Of a stretch of 64,000 nt of DNA, positions 30,801 through 37,395 are shown in pieces. How positions within the stretch are numbered: position 1 is the first letter of the stretch; each line of letters begins with the position of its first letter. Where the stretch lies: positions 186,001 to 250,000 of the forward strand of contig NZ_QJSX01000004.1 in assembly GCF_003217515.1 (NCBI RefSeq), in the 5' to 3' direction. Position numbers and translations under genes: made by a program. The notes beneath the pieces are model-generated. The model was not told where the DNA came from, searched no databases, and saw nothing but the letters and a program-made list of their open reading frames with translations. This DNA comes from Deinococcus yavapaiensis KR-236. GTDB lineage: Bacteria > Deinococcota > Deinococci > Deinococcales > Deinococcaceae.

Positions 30801-33800
30801 GCGAATCACGTCGGACGCGCTGAGCGGCGACGTGCGCCTCGCGCGCGACGGTCTCGATGTCGCCGCGACCGTGAGCGGTTCGCCGGGGGATCCCGCTGCC
30901 ACGCTCGACGCGTCGTTCCGGGGTCTCGCCCTTCGGGGAACGGTGCGCTCGGCGGGCGGGTCGTTGATCGTGTCGGACGGCCGAGCGGAGGGTCGAGTCA
31001 CCGTCACGCGCGAACGGGTCGACATCGACGTACCGGGCCTCGACCTCGGGGCGCTCGACGCCTTCGAAGTGCAGGGCCGCTTGTCCGCGCGCGGATCGCT
31101 CGACTTCACGTCGGTCCGACCGACGCTCGCGCTCGACGCGGGCCTCACGGGCGTCGAACGTGCGGGCGTTCGAATCGCAGACCTCGCCGTGCGTGCCGAA
31201 GGGCCCGTCGATTCCCTGGCGGTGCGCGCTTCGCAAGCAGGACAGGTCGTCGCGACGCTCGAGGGTCAGGACGTCACGCTGACGAACTTGGCAGCGACGG
31301 TGGCCGGGTTGGACGTGACGGCGAGCGGACGGGCCACGCTCGCCGCGACGGCGGACGTCACCGTGAAGACGCGAGGTGCCGTCGAAGCCGAGGCCGCCGT
31401 GAAGTATGCCGAGGGCCGCGTCAGCGCGAGCGGACGAGCCGCGGTAGGCGGCGCGAACGCCACGTTCGACGTGACGGGCAGCGAGGCGAACGGCTGGAAC
31501 GGCACGGCGCGCGTGACGGGACTGCCCGAGGCGTTGCTGACGCGTGAAGCGCGTCTGACCTTGGGCGGTTCCTTCTCCAGCCCCACGGTCCGTGGCGACG
31601 CGGGCTTGCTGGGCGCGAACGCCTTGCTGAGTGCATCCGCCAGCGGGGTCGTCGTGCGCCTCGCCGACGGGCCGACCACGCGGGCTTCGGGCGCCGTGCA
31701 AGTGCGAGCCGACAAGCTCGACGGCAACATTCGCCTCGCTCGGGACGGCTTCGACGTCGCCGCCACCGTCGGCGGCACCTTGAGCGAGCCCACGGCGAAC
31801 GTCGACGCGGCGTTCGGCGGATGGACGGCGCGCGGCCGCGTGGGAACGGCGGGCGGCGAGCTCACCGTGTCCGACGGGCGTCGAGAGGGACGCGCGATCG
31901 TCACGCGCGAGCGCGTCGACCTCGACTTGCCCGGCCTCGACCTCGCCTCGCTGCGCGTGCCGGAGGTGCGAGGAACCGTGACGGGTCAAGGGACCTACGA
32001 GTTCGCCTCGAATCGCGGCTCGTTCGCGGGTCGTGTGGCGGGCGCCCTCGGCGACCTGACGATTCCGGTGGTGGACGTACCCCTCGCGGGCGACCTCGAC
32101 GTACGTGCGACCTTCTCCGAGGGCCGCGTCACGGCCGACGCGAAGATCGCGACGTCAAAGGGTACCGTCGCCGCGCGCGTCACCAACCTCTCGCCGTTGC
32201 AAGGAACCGTCACGGCGAACCTCCGCTCGGGTGACGGAACGCTGGAAGGATCGCTGACCCTCGCCGAGGCGGGTGTGAGCGGCCGCGTCACGGCGAGCGG
32301 GTACCCGTTGACCGCCTCGGGCGTCACGGCACGCCTCGACGCCAGCCTCGGCGTCACGAACGACGAGGTGGCCTTGCGCGGCACCTTGTCCAGCGATGTC
32401 GGTCGCGTCACGCTCGACGGAAGCGGCAACGCCCGCTCCTTGCTCGCCGACTTCGCGCCCGCCCTCGGGTATCGAGCGCGGTCGGAAGGCGCTTCGTATC
32501 GCCTCGACGCTCGTCTGGAAGGCGTGTCGCTCGCCGAGCTCAAGGTCGCGCCGAACTTGCGGGGACGCGTGAGCGGCAACGCGACCTTCGCGGACGGTGG
32601 GGCGACGTTCGTGCTGCGCTCGACCGACCTCGAAAGCGGCGGCACGACTTTGCCTGCCCGCGTGGAAGGCACTCTTTTCGACGACGAGTGGCGTTTGCGC
32701 GGCACGCTCGGCGATTCGCAGTTCGTGGGCTCGCTCACGGCGGGTATCGTGACGGGCCGCTTCACGCTCAGCGCCTTGCCGGTGAGCTCGTTGCTCGAAG
32801 CGTTCAGCGGCGAGTTGCCAGGCTCGGGCGAAGTCACGGGCGTCGCCCGCGTCACCGCGCCGCTGAGCGATTTGCTGTCCGGACGCGTGGACGTCGCCGC
32901 CGAGCGCATCCGCGTGTCGAGCGGCGGCGACGTCCTCACGGGGAGCGGAAGCCTCACCTACGCCAACCGCGAGCTTCCCAACGTCAACGTGCAGCTCAGC
33001 GGCGCGGGGGCTTGGGACGTGCAAGGGCGATTCACGCGCGCCGAGACGAATCTTCGCGCGAGCTTCCGAGGAACGACGTTCACGCCGGTCCTCGGTCTCG
33101 TGCCGACCCTACGCGACGCCGAGCCGTCTCTTCGAGGTGACCTGGAGGTGCTCGTCGGCGGTTCGTACGACGCACCGACGGCGGTCGTGACGGGCGCGAA
33201 CTTGTCCGGCAGCCTCGCCGACGTGGCGTTCACGGTGCCGAGCTTGCGGGCGTCGTTGACGACGGCGGGCGATCTGACCGCCACGGCGCAGGTCGCGACG
33301 CGCGGCCTGCTGGCGGCGAACGGCACCGTCACCGCGTCCGGGACGTTCGTGGGCGGTGCGCTGTCGGGCACCCGGGTGTCGTATGACGGCGACCTAGCGA
33401 CGCAGCAGACGGGCCGCTTCGAACGTGTGCGCGCGGACATCGTGCAGGCGGGGCGCGGATACACGCTCGACGCGACGGTCAATCAAGGCGGCGTGGCGAG
33501 GATCACGGGTGATTTGCTGCCCGACACGCGCCTCACCGTCACGGCGCGCGGCCTCACGCCCACCCTCGGCTTCATTTACGGCCGGGAAAGCAACGTGGAC
33601 GCGACCGCGACGATCACATCGCGTGGAAGCGACTTCGTCGTAGACGGCGCCGTCACCCTCAACCGCCTTCTCATCGGCCGTGTCGACGCGCCGAGCGGGG
33701 TGACGCCCCCACCCGGTCAATCTTCGACCGATGCCCGCGCGAACACCTTCGTCAGTCCGCTGCCGCAAGAGCTGCGCACCTTCCCCGTGCCCACCGAGGA

Positions 33801-34713
33801 GCGTCCTCAGGAAAGCAGTCCGCTGCTGTCCCGCGTCGTCTTCGACGGCATTCCGGTGCGCGCCCCGAACGGCGTGCGCGTCGACGAGAACCTCGCGCGG
33901 GCCGAGCTCGCCACGAACGGCCTCGTGCTGTCGGGTCGGGCGAACGCTCCGCGCATCACCGGCGAGATTCACGCCGTGCGCGGCAACCTCTTCTTGCGCG
34001 AAAACGAATTCCTCGTGCAAAACGGAAGCGCCGTCTTCGACGGCTCGAGCGCCTTTCCACGTCTGCAACTTCTCGCGCGCGGCGACGTGCCCGACGGTTC
34101 GGCGCGCGTCACTGTGAATGTGTCGATCACGGGTGAGTTCGTGAACGACAGCCAAGGATCGGGCTTGCGGCTCGACACGCGCTTCTCCAGCCCGAATCGG
34201 CGCGCGAACGGGGCGGCGTACGGCGAGTCGGAGCTGTACGCGCTGTTGGCCTACGGCACGTCGGACATCGGAGCGGTGCCCGACGCGGCGACGCTCTTGC
34301 AAAGCGGCATTCGCACGGCCCTCAACGTGTTCGTTCTCGGCGAGGTGGAGCGCAACCTCGCCCGGGCGCTCGGCCTCGACGTCGTGCGGTTGCGCACGAA
34401 CTTGCTTTCGGGCGAGTCGGACTTCCGCGCGCAACTCACCCTCGGCACGTACTTGTCGCGCGACTTCTTCGTGCAGTACCAAGTGGACCTCACGGGCGCG
34501 ACGTCCGGACAAGGCTTGCTGGACGCGCGGTACACCACGCCGGACAACCGCTTCACCTTCTCGGTCAGCACTCCCATCGTCGGGTTGGACTTCTCCACCA
34601 TTCGCCCGTCGCTGTCCGTGGCGTACAACCTCTCGGACCGTGAAAGCTTGCAGTTCGGCGTGCGAAGCGGGCCGAGCACCACCTTGCGCTTCGGGTACAG
34701 CTTCCGATTCTGA
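21820..34713 (+). CDS. Giant TamB/DUF490-family envelope protein (4297 aa)
   Basis: A TamB-like bridge protein, about 3.4 times the length of E. coli TamB (about 1260 aa). An uncleaved N-terminal anchor (residues 7-24, WMLLLTLSILLILLFF) would place it in the inner membrane; the rest is repetitive beta-strand sequence of the AsmA/TamB type that folds as a long hydrophobic groove. The C-terminal DUF490 domain (about 3950-4297) contains LFLRENEFLVQNGSAVFDGS, ESELYALLAYGTSD and ends in an aromatic FGYSFRF, the usual outer-membrane-facing end. Such proteins support phospholipid transport or beta-barrel assembly. Residues 438-1553 are four 279-aa near-identical units; 2812-3400 are two diverged 299-aa units. 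GTG start with a TAGAAT box. Followed by a 21-bp bidirectional terminator. No BamA/TamA partner gene is in the window. Confidence 0.88.
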   Translation: MTRLRWMLLLTLSILLILLFFGTPFYGRQLLSRIPGDTKISAAAVSGPLWRPTLRGVRIEGPGLSGRADEVTLGVRSLDLGGQQARITGRVKGADVNVDLKKVLSQPAQGGWRVWPEDLDVQDVRVNVNSGGLALPNARLTVSGRDGTLNVRAVSKNGTANVAARYAVENGDLAATADVRADATLLRQYWNGVRGGEFRGRYTLRGGDVRGDLTLTGGLLIVPEASFVTVRDIRGEVHQRGDQFDTTLAGVGLGGPVTLKGKANLARERWDITAQATPNVSNLARAFGVDGSGVLKLQATAGGWDRSSVEVNASGAKGEIASVPFRDLVAAYRLTADGTSVATGSAETRLLDENQHVAATWKLGESVVATATGHLLRDPLRVTATLKGDQLTAAGEALAGRVRASYDLRTGATSASVDGRPSGVLIRGTANGTPSDLRLRIKQLEYEGLTFSGTGRYGSKGLALNLGNLQATLSPKGIGTWTAKNFEFSGINLNGSGRFDVNAKQLDGRLATNVPLVNGPLAGPVNVDLAQNRASWAFERGNASWRDGSFALALRGLNVAGYETTGDITYRDGGLFGQARASGPDANVTVRGLGTRATLDGSVRGVRVVGETRLSGDFATTLRAVEADVNANVRFQDGVRFDVTSRKETLRGTVRDGQVNAQGTVDLAAFRALTGIRDLTGRAVVTFQQGRGNATLDAAALGATLRASAVGSLNDVRLRIKQLEYEGLTFSGTGRYGSKGLALNLGNLQATLSPKGIGTWTAKNFEVSGVNLNGSGRFDVNAKQLDGRLAANVPLINSPLAGPVNVDLAQNRASWAFQRGNASWRDGTVALALRGLNVAGYETTGEITYRDGDVHGLLRASGPDANVTVRGLGQNAALNGSVRGAQVRGQTSLSRDFATTLALVGSDVRANVRFQNGVRFDVTSRKETLHGTVRDGQVNAQGAVDLTAFRALTGIRDLTGRAVVTFQQGRGNATLDAAALGATLRASAVGSLNDVRLRIKQLEYEGLTFSGTGRYGSKGLALNLGNLQATLSPKGLGTWTAKNFEFSGINLNGSGRFDVNAKQLDGRLAANVPLVNSPLAGLVNVDLAQNRASWTFERGNASWRGDEFGLSVRGLNVAGYDTTGDITYRDGDVHGLLRASGPDANVTVRGLGQNATLNGSVRGVRLVGETRLSGDFATTLRAVEADVNANVRFQDGVRFDVTSRKETLRGTVRDGQVNAQGTVDLAAFRALTGIRDLTGRAVVTFQQGRGNATLDAAALGATLRASAVGSLDNIRLDIKRLAYEGLAFSGTGRYGSQGLALNLGNLQATLSPKGIGTWTAKNFEVSGVNLNGSGRFDVNAKQLDGRLAANVPLVNGPLAGPVNVDLAQNRASWAFQRGNASWRDGTVALALRGLNVAGYETTGDITYRDGGLFGQARASGPDANVTVRGLGTRATLDGSVRGVRVVGETRLSGDFATTLRAVEADVNANVRFQDGVRFDVTSRKETLRGTVRNGQVSARGALDLAAFRALTGIGDLTGRADVSFQQGRGYATLDAAALGARVNGSVEGTLDGFTARLKGEYSNATFDVAGRVYPNVDVSGPLTWQGQTVSASLSGRFDALRWTATGRTGPLDVSGVRVPAQTLRAAGTLTPTLGASGRLGDLTFVYDGRSVRATGTQVFEALGETGRLSIDGTFGANFAGRLSANATLGEFTVAANGPWRALSVSGRGRGFTASGRLDAETLSYEAKVRGRLAPYFVNATLSGRAAAIRAHGELFDAGGGSARFDATSLQSWQARVSDLTVGDRRVNGNLSASEGLVSGELTGAGLRLRADRGRVVLDGSVAGTRIDGTASVRLPNDVKDVSLRVTGAWGTAEAGGGLDTLRGRVRLNRQGAELSGVRAELPEVTLPLTLFPTRLEARVGDLTYIQGAFGGSQALPYVLGADRGTATILGRGTTIAVRLAGPARGDLAVLPSLKGDVSVSLSAARSLLPSEVRTDFTPGEARVQVNGSTATVSLVGTRLLNGPLTARGEVSWEDGVRATGAVRHPDVAVDLSFDGRDLRGENLVANLGVLRRFVDVGALRGAARGRFTLPNLDVNRASADLSVEANRDDARVAGAVTIRSGAVGANVTGEVARRGFAVHGDLLPRANATFEVAGLNGVLTGDVRREARISARGRVEGRDVTLGGTLSTTNVVLTGAVDGASFDVRASNTSGEWRGDGRANVPTLRAFADVEGRASATFSGSLSDVRGTVLGEVSGAALFANVHFDGARLAVTSLRAERADLGFVTASGEVYPSLKLVGSANVTAVLPGRYDVSVGGILSKLDVRASGRTNGASVDGTSVTVPDTALSARLLGQDWRVDASGPSLNAQAHGSVDAGLESASLDGRVDVAWRDGRVTLAGPLGWSAASGWSGAARVSGRAFEADVDVRAVGSGGLTLQGNVAQGRVTATFPRDFPSTPSGRLDLAAFDVGSVWGRAGELSLTGRADVSGTWQRPTAVLSGALTDARGDLSGALSGSFSDGNVTARFDGTALRGSATIRGGQIEASVEARQVRLARLVPAEWNVARLDLDGSATVTAGGGRDVQVVARNLNVNGEQSDVGAFTVRGSATWTPRRVDADLVANVRDTTLTARGSLPQGVRVSAQSFELPSVGRISGTATLTGDLTDPAVSGNVELARTEGTARALVFGRLRSPRAHVTADLRGDVQGRLFADVRSVSFSPVGVDVRLYGTATSGTNRVNLDLAGMWPNLRGELRGRVRTLPDEVVVRGDGTGRYVLSAGSLLQGDVTLAGLVPTFDLNARVTPLALLGASGTGGLTVAGGGSVTAPRLTVAGSFASVERSGVRLDDLAVRGTLDGRGYELTASQGGRDVATLRQATLDVRGLALRAFGADIVASGRASTNGPVDATLSANGPLSGEATVRYDGGRVTARGRVAASGATAAFDATGSEAGGWNGAVRVGGLPEALVTGDVPLTLGGTFAQPTLKGGAVVLGANVALSASIEGATARLTDGPSTRASGTLRITSDALSGDVRLARDGLDVAATVSGSPGDPAATLDASFRGLALRGTVRSAGGSLIVSDGRAEGRVTVTRERVDIDVPGLDLGALDAFEVQGRLSARGSLDFTSVRPTLALDAGLTGVERAGVRIADLAVRAEGPVDSLAVRASQAGQVVATLEGQDVTLTNLAATVAGLDVTASGRATLAATADVTVKTRGAVEAEAAVKYAEGRVSASGRAAVGGANATFDVTGSEANGWNGTARVTGLPEALLTREARLTLGGSFSSPTVRGDAGLLGANALLSASASGVVVRLADGPTTRASGAVQVRADKLDGNIRLARDGFDVAATVGGTLSEPTANVDAAFGGWTARGRVGTAGGELTVSDGRREGRAIVTRERVDLDLPGLDLASLRVPEVRGTVTGQGTYEFASNRGSFAGRVAGALGDLTIPVVDVPLAGDLDVRATFSEGRVTADAKIATSKGTVAARVTNLSPLQGTVTANLRSGDGTLEGSLTLAEAGVSGRVTASGYPLTASGVTARLDASLGVTNDEVALRGTLSSDVGRVTLDGSGNARSLLADFAPALGYRARSEGASYRLDARLEGVSLAELKVAPNLRGRVSGNATFADGGATFVLRSTDLESGGTTLPARVEGTLFDDEWRLRGTLGDSQFVGSLTAGIVTGRFTLSALPVSSLLEAFSGELPGSGEVTGVARVTAPLSDLLSGRVDVAAERIRVSSGGDVLTGSGSLTYANRELPNVNVQLSGAGAWDVQGRFTRAETNLRASFRGTTFTPVLGLVPTLRDAEPSLRGDLEVLVGGSYDAPTAVVTGANLSGSLADVAFTVPSLRASLTTAGDLTATAQVATRGLLAANGTVTASGTFVGGALSGTRVSYDGDLATQQTGRFERVRADIVQAGRGYTLDATVNQGGVARITGDLLPDTRLTVTARGLTPTLGFIYGRESNVDATATITSRGSDFVVDGAVTLNRLLIGRVDAPSGVTPPPGQSSTDARANTFVSPLPQELRTFPVPTEERPQESSPLLSRVVFDGIPVRAPNGVRVDENLARAELATNGLVLSGRANAPRITGEIHAVRGNLFLRENEFLVQNGSAVFDGSSAFPRLQLLARGDVPDGSARVTVNVSITGEFVNDSQGSGLRLDTRFSSPNRRANGAAYGESELYALLAYGTSDIGAVPDAATLLQSGIRTALNVFVLGEVERNLARALGLDVVRLRTNLLSGESDFRAQLTLGTYLSRDFFVQYQVDLTGATSGQGLLDARYTTPDNRFTFSVSTPIVGLDFSTIRPSLSVAYNLSDRESLQFGVRSGPSTTLRFGYSFRF
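23131..26478 (+). repeat. Four tandem 837-bp repeats within the TamB gene
   Basis: Units at 23131, 23968, 24805 and 25642, each 279 codons, in frame. Long stretches are identical in nucleotide sequence, for example the segment encoding SGTGRYGSKGLALNLGNLQ. Differences are clustered and shared in a mosaic way: units 1 and 4 share GGLFGQARAS and GTRATLDGS; 2 and 3 share GDVHGLLRAS and GQN; 1 and 3 share EFSGIN; 2 and 4 share EVSGVN. The last quarter of unit 4 diverges. Copy number could be wrong in a short-read assembly. Confidence 0.95.
30253..32010 (+). repeat. Older two-copy tandem repeat within the TamB gene (897-bp period)
   Basis: Units start at 30253 and 31150 (299 codons apart). Protein similarity is clear but diverged: GWNGAVRVGGLPEALVT versus GWNGTARVTGLPEALLT, DGPSTRASG versus DGPTTRASG, TRERVDIDVPGLDLG versus TRERVDLDLPGLDLA. 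It shows the gene has grown by in-frame duplication more than once. Confidence 0.85.
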
Positions 34714-34723
34714 GCGGCCGTGC

Positions 34724-34769
34724 GAAAGCGAGAGGAGGCGAACCTGTGGGTTCGCCTCCTCTCGCTTTC
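34724..34769. terminator. Bidirectional terminator after the TamB gene
   Basis: Perfect 21-bp stem (34724-34744 with 34749-34769) with a TGTG loop, between the convergent stops at 34713 and 34785. Confidence 0.9.
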
Positions 34770-34784
34770 CTCGCGAAGCTCGGA

Positions 34785-35234
34785 TTACTTCTTGACGCTG
34801 GCGCGAGGTTCGAGCGCGTAGAACGCGACGACCGCCACGAGCGTGCCGACCCAGCCGGGAGCGGACCCGAGGTCGAACTCGAAGTCCTTGCCGAGCACCG
34901 TGCTGCCGAGACGTCCGATCAACTTCTGGCCTTGCTGCTGGGCGAGGATGTTCCACCCGACGATGGGCTCGCCGAAGAAGCCCGTGACGCGGTCCACGCC
35001 GCGCAACGTGACGCGCTCGCGGCCGACGTGACCGCGCAACTCGCCTTCTTGCAGCTCGACTTTGACGTCGTCGTTTCCGACGACGCCCACGACGCCCGTC
35101 TCGGTGATTTCGAGGTTGATGTCCTTACCGTGCAGTTTACCGCCCGCGCGACCGACGATGCGGTCCCCGTCGAGGGAGCAGCGAACGTCGAATCCGTCCG
35201 TGCCGCCGAGTCGTCCTTTGAGTACGTCTTCCAC
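34785..35234 (-). CDS. Hypothetical protein with duplicated GRxGxxxxGKD motif
   Basis: 149 residues, not recognised. It is Gly/Val/Asp-rich with short beta-strand-like segments and a possible membrane or hydrophobic C-terminal segment (GWVGTLVAVVAFYAL). Two similar stretches, GRAGGKLHGKDINLEI near 28-43 and GRLGSTVLGKDFEFDL near 107-122, suggest an internal duplication. The GTG start at 35234 is supported by a TATACT box exactly 7 nt upstream. The gene follows the ABC-F gene on the same strand by 18 bases and converges on the TamB gene; co-transcription from ABC-F is possible, but it has its own promoter-like box. Confidence 0.7.
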   Translation of the reverse strand: MEDVLKGRLGGTDGFDVRCSLDGDRIVGRAGGKLHGKDINLEITETGVVGVVGNDDVKVELQEGELRGHVGRERVTLRGVDRVTGFFGEPIVGWNILAQQQGQKLIGRLGSTVLGKDFEFDLGSAPGWVGTLVAVVAFYALEPRASVKK

Positions 35235-35252
35235 GCGCCCCAGTATAGAGGG

Positions 35253-37352
35253 TTATCTGGAATTGTGACCTTCGTACTTCGGCGCTGCGTCCGCACCTCG
35301 GCCGTCGAGCGTTCGCTCGTACTCTTCGAGCGACAAGACGCGCCCGTTCGCGAAGCGTACCGACGTCACGTTCCAGTGCTCGAACAAGATGCGCAGCGCG
35401 CCGCGCGTGAGGTGCGCTGCGAACCAGCGTTCGGCGGTCCCGCCTTGCCAGGAAAGCTCCTCGCCGCTCCAAGCGAGGCCGGGACAGCCGTCGGCGCGGC
35501 GGGCGTAGAAGGCGCCGCCGCGTCCGGTCTTCACGCCTCGCACGTGCAGCGGTCCTTCTCGCACCTCGTGGTCGAAGACGTCCGCGCCGAACACGTCGGC
35601 GTACAGGTCGTACAACTGCCGCCTCAACGCGTGGCGTTCCGAGCGGACGCGCGCTTCCTCACGACCCGTCAAGGTGGTATGCACGAGGCGCGCGTCCAAG
35701 TCGGCGAGGCGAGTTTCGCCGCGTCGTAGCCGGTCGCGCGGCCGAGGCGGCGGCGGCGGTGGCGGCGGGTCACCTTGCAGTGTGCGTGCCGGATCGAGCT
35801 TCAGGCGGTCGCCGGGCGTGGCCGTTTCCGTGAGGGCAGCGTCTTCGATGCGCCACACGCGCGTGGCGACGTCGCGGGCGAATCGGCGGTCGTGCGTGAC
35901 GATGAGGCTCGCGCCGCCGTAACTCGTGACGGCGGTCTCCAACGCCTCGAGCGCCTCGACGTCGAGGTGGTTCGTGGGCTCGTCGAGCAGCAGCAGGTCC
36001 GCTCGCAAGCCGCCGACGAGGGCGATGCCCGCCCGGGCGCGCTCGCCGCCCGACAGATCTCGAGGCGAGCGGTCCCAGAATTCGCCCGAGAAGTTCGCGC
36101 GGCCGAGCAGGGCGCGGGCGCGGCCCTCGCCGAAGCGATCCGTGAACTGCTTTCCGAGCGGCGCGTCCGGATGCAGTCCGTGCCACGTCTGGTCGAGGTA
36201 CGCGACGGTGACGCCCGGCTCGAACTGCAACTTCGCGTCCGCGCCGTCGGGATAGAGTTCGCCGACGAGCAGCTTGAGCAGCGTGGTCTTGCCCGTGCCG
36301 TTGGGCCCGAGCAGTACGATTCGGTCGCCTTGGCGAATCTTGAGGTGCACGTCTTGCAACACGACGCGCTCGCCGTACACCTTGCGAAGATGCTCGGCCC
36401 ACACCAAGACCTTGGCGCGGGCGTCTCCGGACAGGAGGCGCATGCGAAGCTTGCGTTCGGGAAGTGGCGCGTCGACGACGTCCACCCGTTCTGCGCGGCT
36501 GCGAAGGGCTTCGGCCTGGCGACCCCAGCGGCGCTCGCGGGCGGCACTTCCGGCGAGCCGCTCGTACTCGCCCGCCGCGAGCTTGTGCGCCCTTGTCCGC
36601 GTGCGGCGCTCGATGTCCCTCGCCGCTCGCGCCGTCGAGTACCCGCCGGGATACGCGCTCGCTTCGCCCTCTTCGATCCAGAGCGAGCGTGCGGCGACGC
36701 GATCGAGCAAGTCGCGGTCGTGCGAGGTCAAGACGATGGCGGCGCGAGCGGCGAGCAGGCGACCTTCGAGCCACTCGCGCATTCGAACGTCGAGGTGGTT
36801 CGTGGGCTCGTCGAGCAGCAGCAAGTCGGGGTCGGTCAGCAAGGCGAGCGCCAGTGCCAGGCGGGTTCGCTCGCCGCCCGACAGGGTGTTGGCCACGCGC
36901 CGCTCGAAGCCGCGCAACTCCAGCACGCCGAGGGTGGTGGCCGCGTCGACTTCGAAGCGGTAACCGCCCGCCGCCTCGAACGCCGCTTGCCGTTCGGCCC
37001 AGACGGGCAGCAAGTGCGGCTCGGCATCGAGGCGCGCGGCGAGGCGGGCGAGGTCCGCTTCGCGCGTCTTGTGCGGATTGGCGGCGGCCACGAGTTCGGC
37101 GACCGTCGCGTTGCCTTCGAACACGGGCTGTTGCGGCAGTTCGGCGACGCGCACGTCGGGCGCTTTCCACAAGTCACCCTCGTCGGGCTTGAGGTGTCCG
37201 CCCAAGATGCTCAGCAGCGTCGTCTTGCCCGCTCCGTTTCGCCCCAGCAGGGCGAGGCGCTCGCCCGTCGACACGGAGAGGTCCACGTGGCGCAAGATGA
37301 CGCGGTCACCACGCGTTAGCGACACGCCTTCGAGCGTCAGGAGGGTCGGCAC
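35253..37352 (-). CDS. ABC-F ATPase with poly-proline linker and C-terminal extension
   Basis: 699 residues, longer than most ABC-F proteins (530-650). There are two nucleotide-binding domains and no membrane domain. NBD1: Walker A GRNGAGKTT at 37-45, LSGGE 157-161, Walker B LLLLDEPTNHLD from 177. NBD2: GPNGTGKTT 349-357, LSGGE 433-437, LLLLDEPTNHLD from 453. A charged linker (about 230-300) would reach the ribosomal P-site tRNA, as in ABC-F translation factors. An eight-proline run (529-536) joins an extra 160-residue domain with a HALRRQLYDLYADVFGADVF helix and a Trp-rich part (LAWSGEELSWQGG) that I do not recognise. GTG at 37352, six bases after a TACCTT box. A resistance role is possible but not shown. 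Confidence 0.88.
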   Translation of the reverse strand: MPTLLTLEGVSLTRGDRVILRHVDLSVSTGERLALLGRNGAGKTTLLSILGGHLKPDEGDLWKAPDVRVAELPQQPVFEGNATVAELVAAANPHKTREADLARLAARLDAEPHLLPVWAERQAAFEAAGGYRFEVDAATTLGVLELRGFERRVANTLSGGERTRLALALALLTDPDLLLLDEPTNHLDVRMREWLEGRLLAARAAIVLTSHDRDLLDRVAARSLWIEEGEASAYPGGYSTARAARDIERRTRTRAHKLAAGEYERLAGSAARERRWGRQAEALRSRAERVDVVDAPLPERKLRMRLLSGDARAKVLVWAEHLRKVYGERVVLQDVHLKIRQGDRIVLLGPNGTGKTTLLKLLVGELYPDGADAKLQFEPGVTVAYLDQTWHGLHPDAPLGKQFTDRFGEGRARALLGRANFSGEFWDRSPRDLSGGERARAGIALVGGLRADLLLLDEPTNHLDVEALEALETAVTSYGGASLIVTHDRRFARDVATRVWRIEDAALTETATPGDRLKLDPARTLQGDPPPPPPPPRPRDRLRRGETRLADLDARLVHTTLTGREEARVRSERHALRRQLYDLYADVFGADVFDHEVREGPLHVRGVKTGRGGAFYARRADGCPGLAWSGEELSWQGGTAERWFAAHLTRGALRILFEHWNVTSVRFANGRVLSLEEYERTLDGRGADAAPKYEGHNSR

Positions 37353-37395
37353 CGTCGCAAGGTATCAAGAAGCTCGCGGAGCGTGTGTGGCGAGG

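Noticed and set aside
28846..31989. A 1047-codon minus-strand open frame inside tamB
   Set aside because: Arg/His/Val-rich composition with no domain or promoter; high GC codon use leaves the antisense frame open. The plus frame has TamB features throughout.
33394..34956. A 520-codon minus-strand frame at the tamB 3' end
   Set aside because: Runs through the terminator hairpin and antisense to the conserved DUF490 domain.
35253..37352. Calling the ABC-F gene an antibiotic resistance determinant
   Set aside because: ABC-F families include housekeeping translation factors; the linker and neighbours give no resistance-specific evidence.
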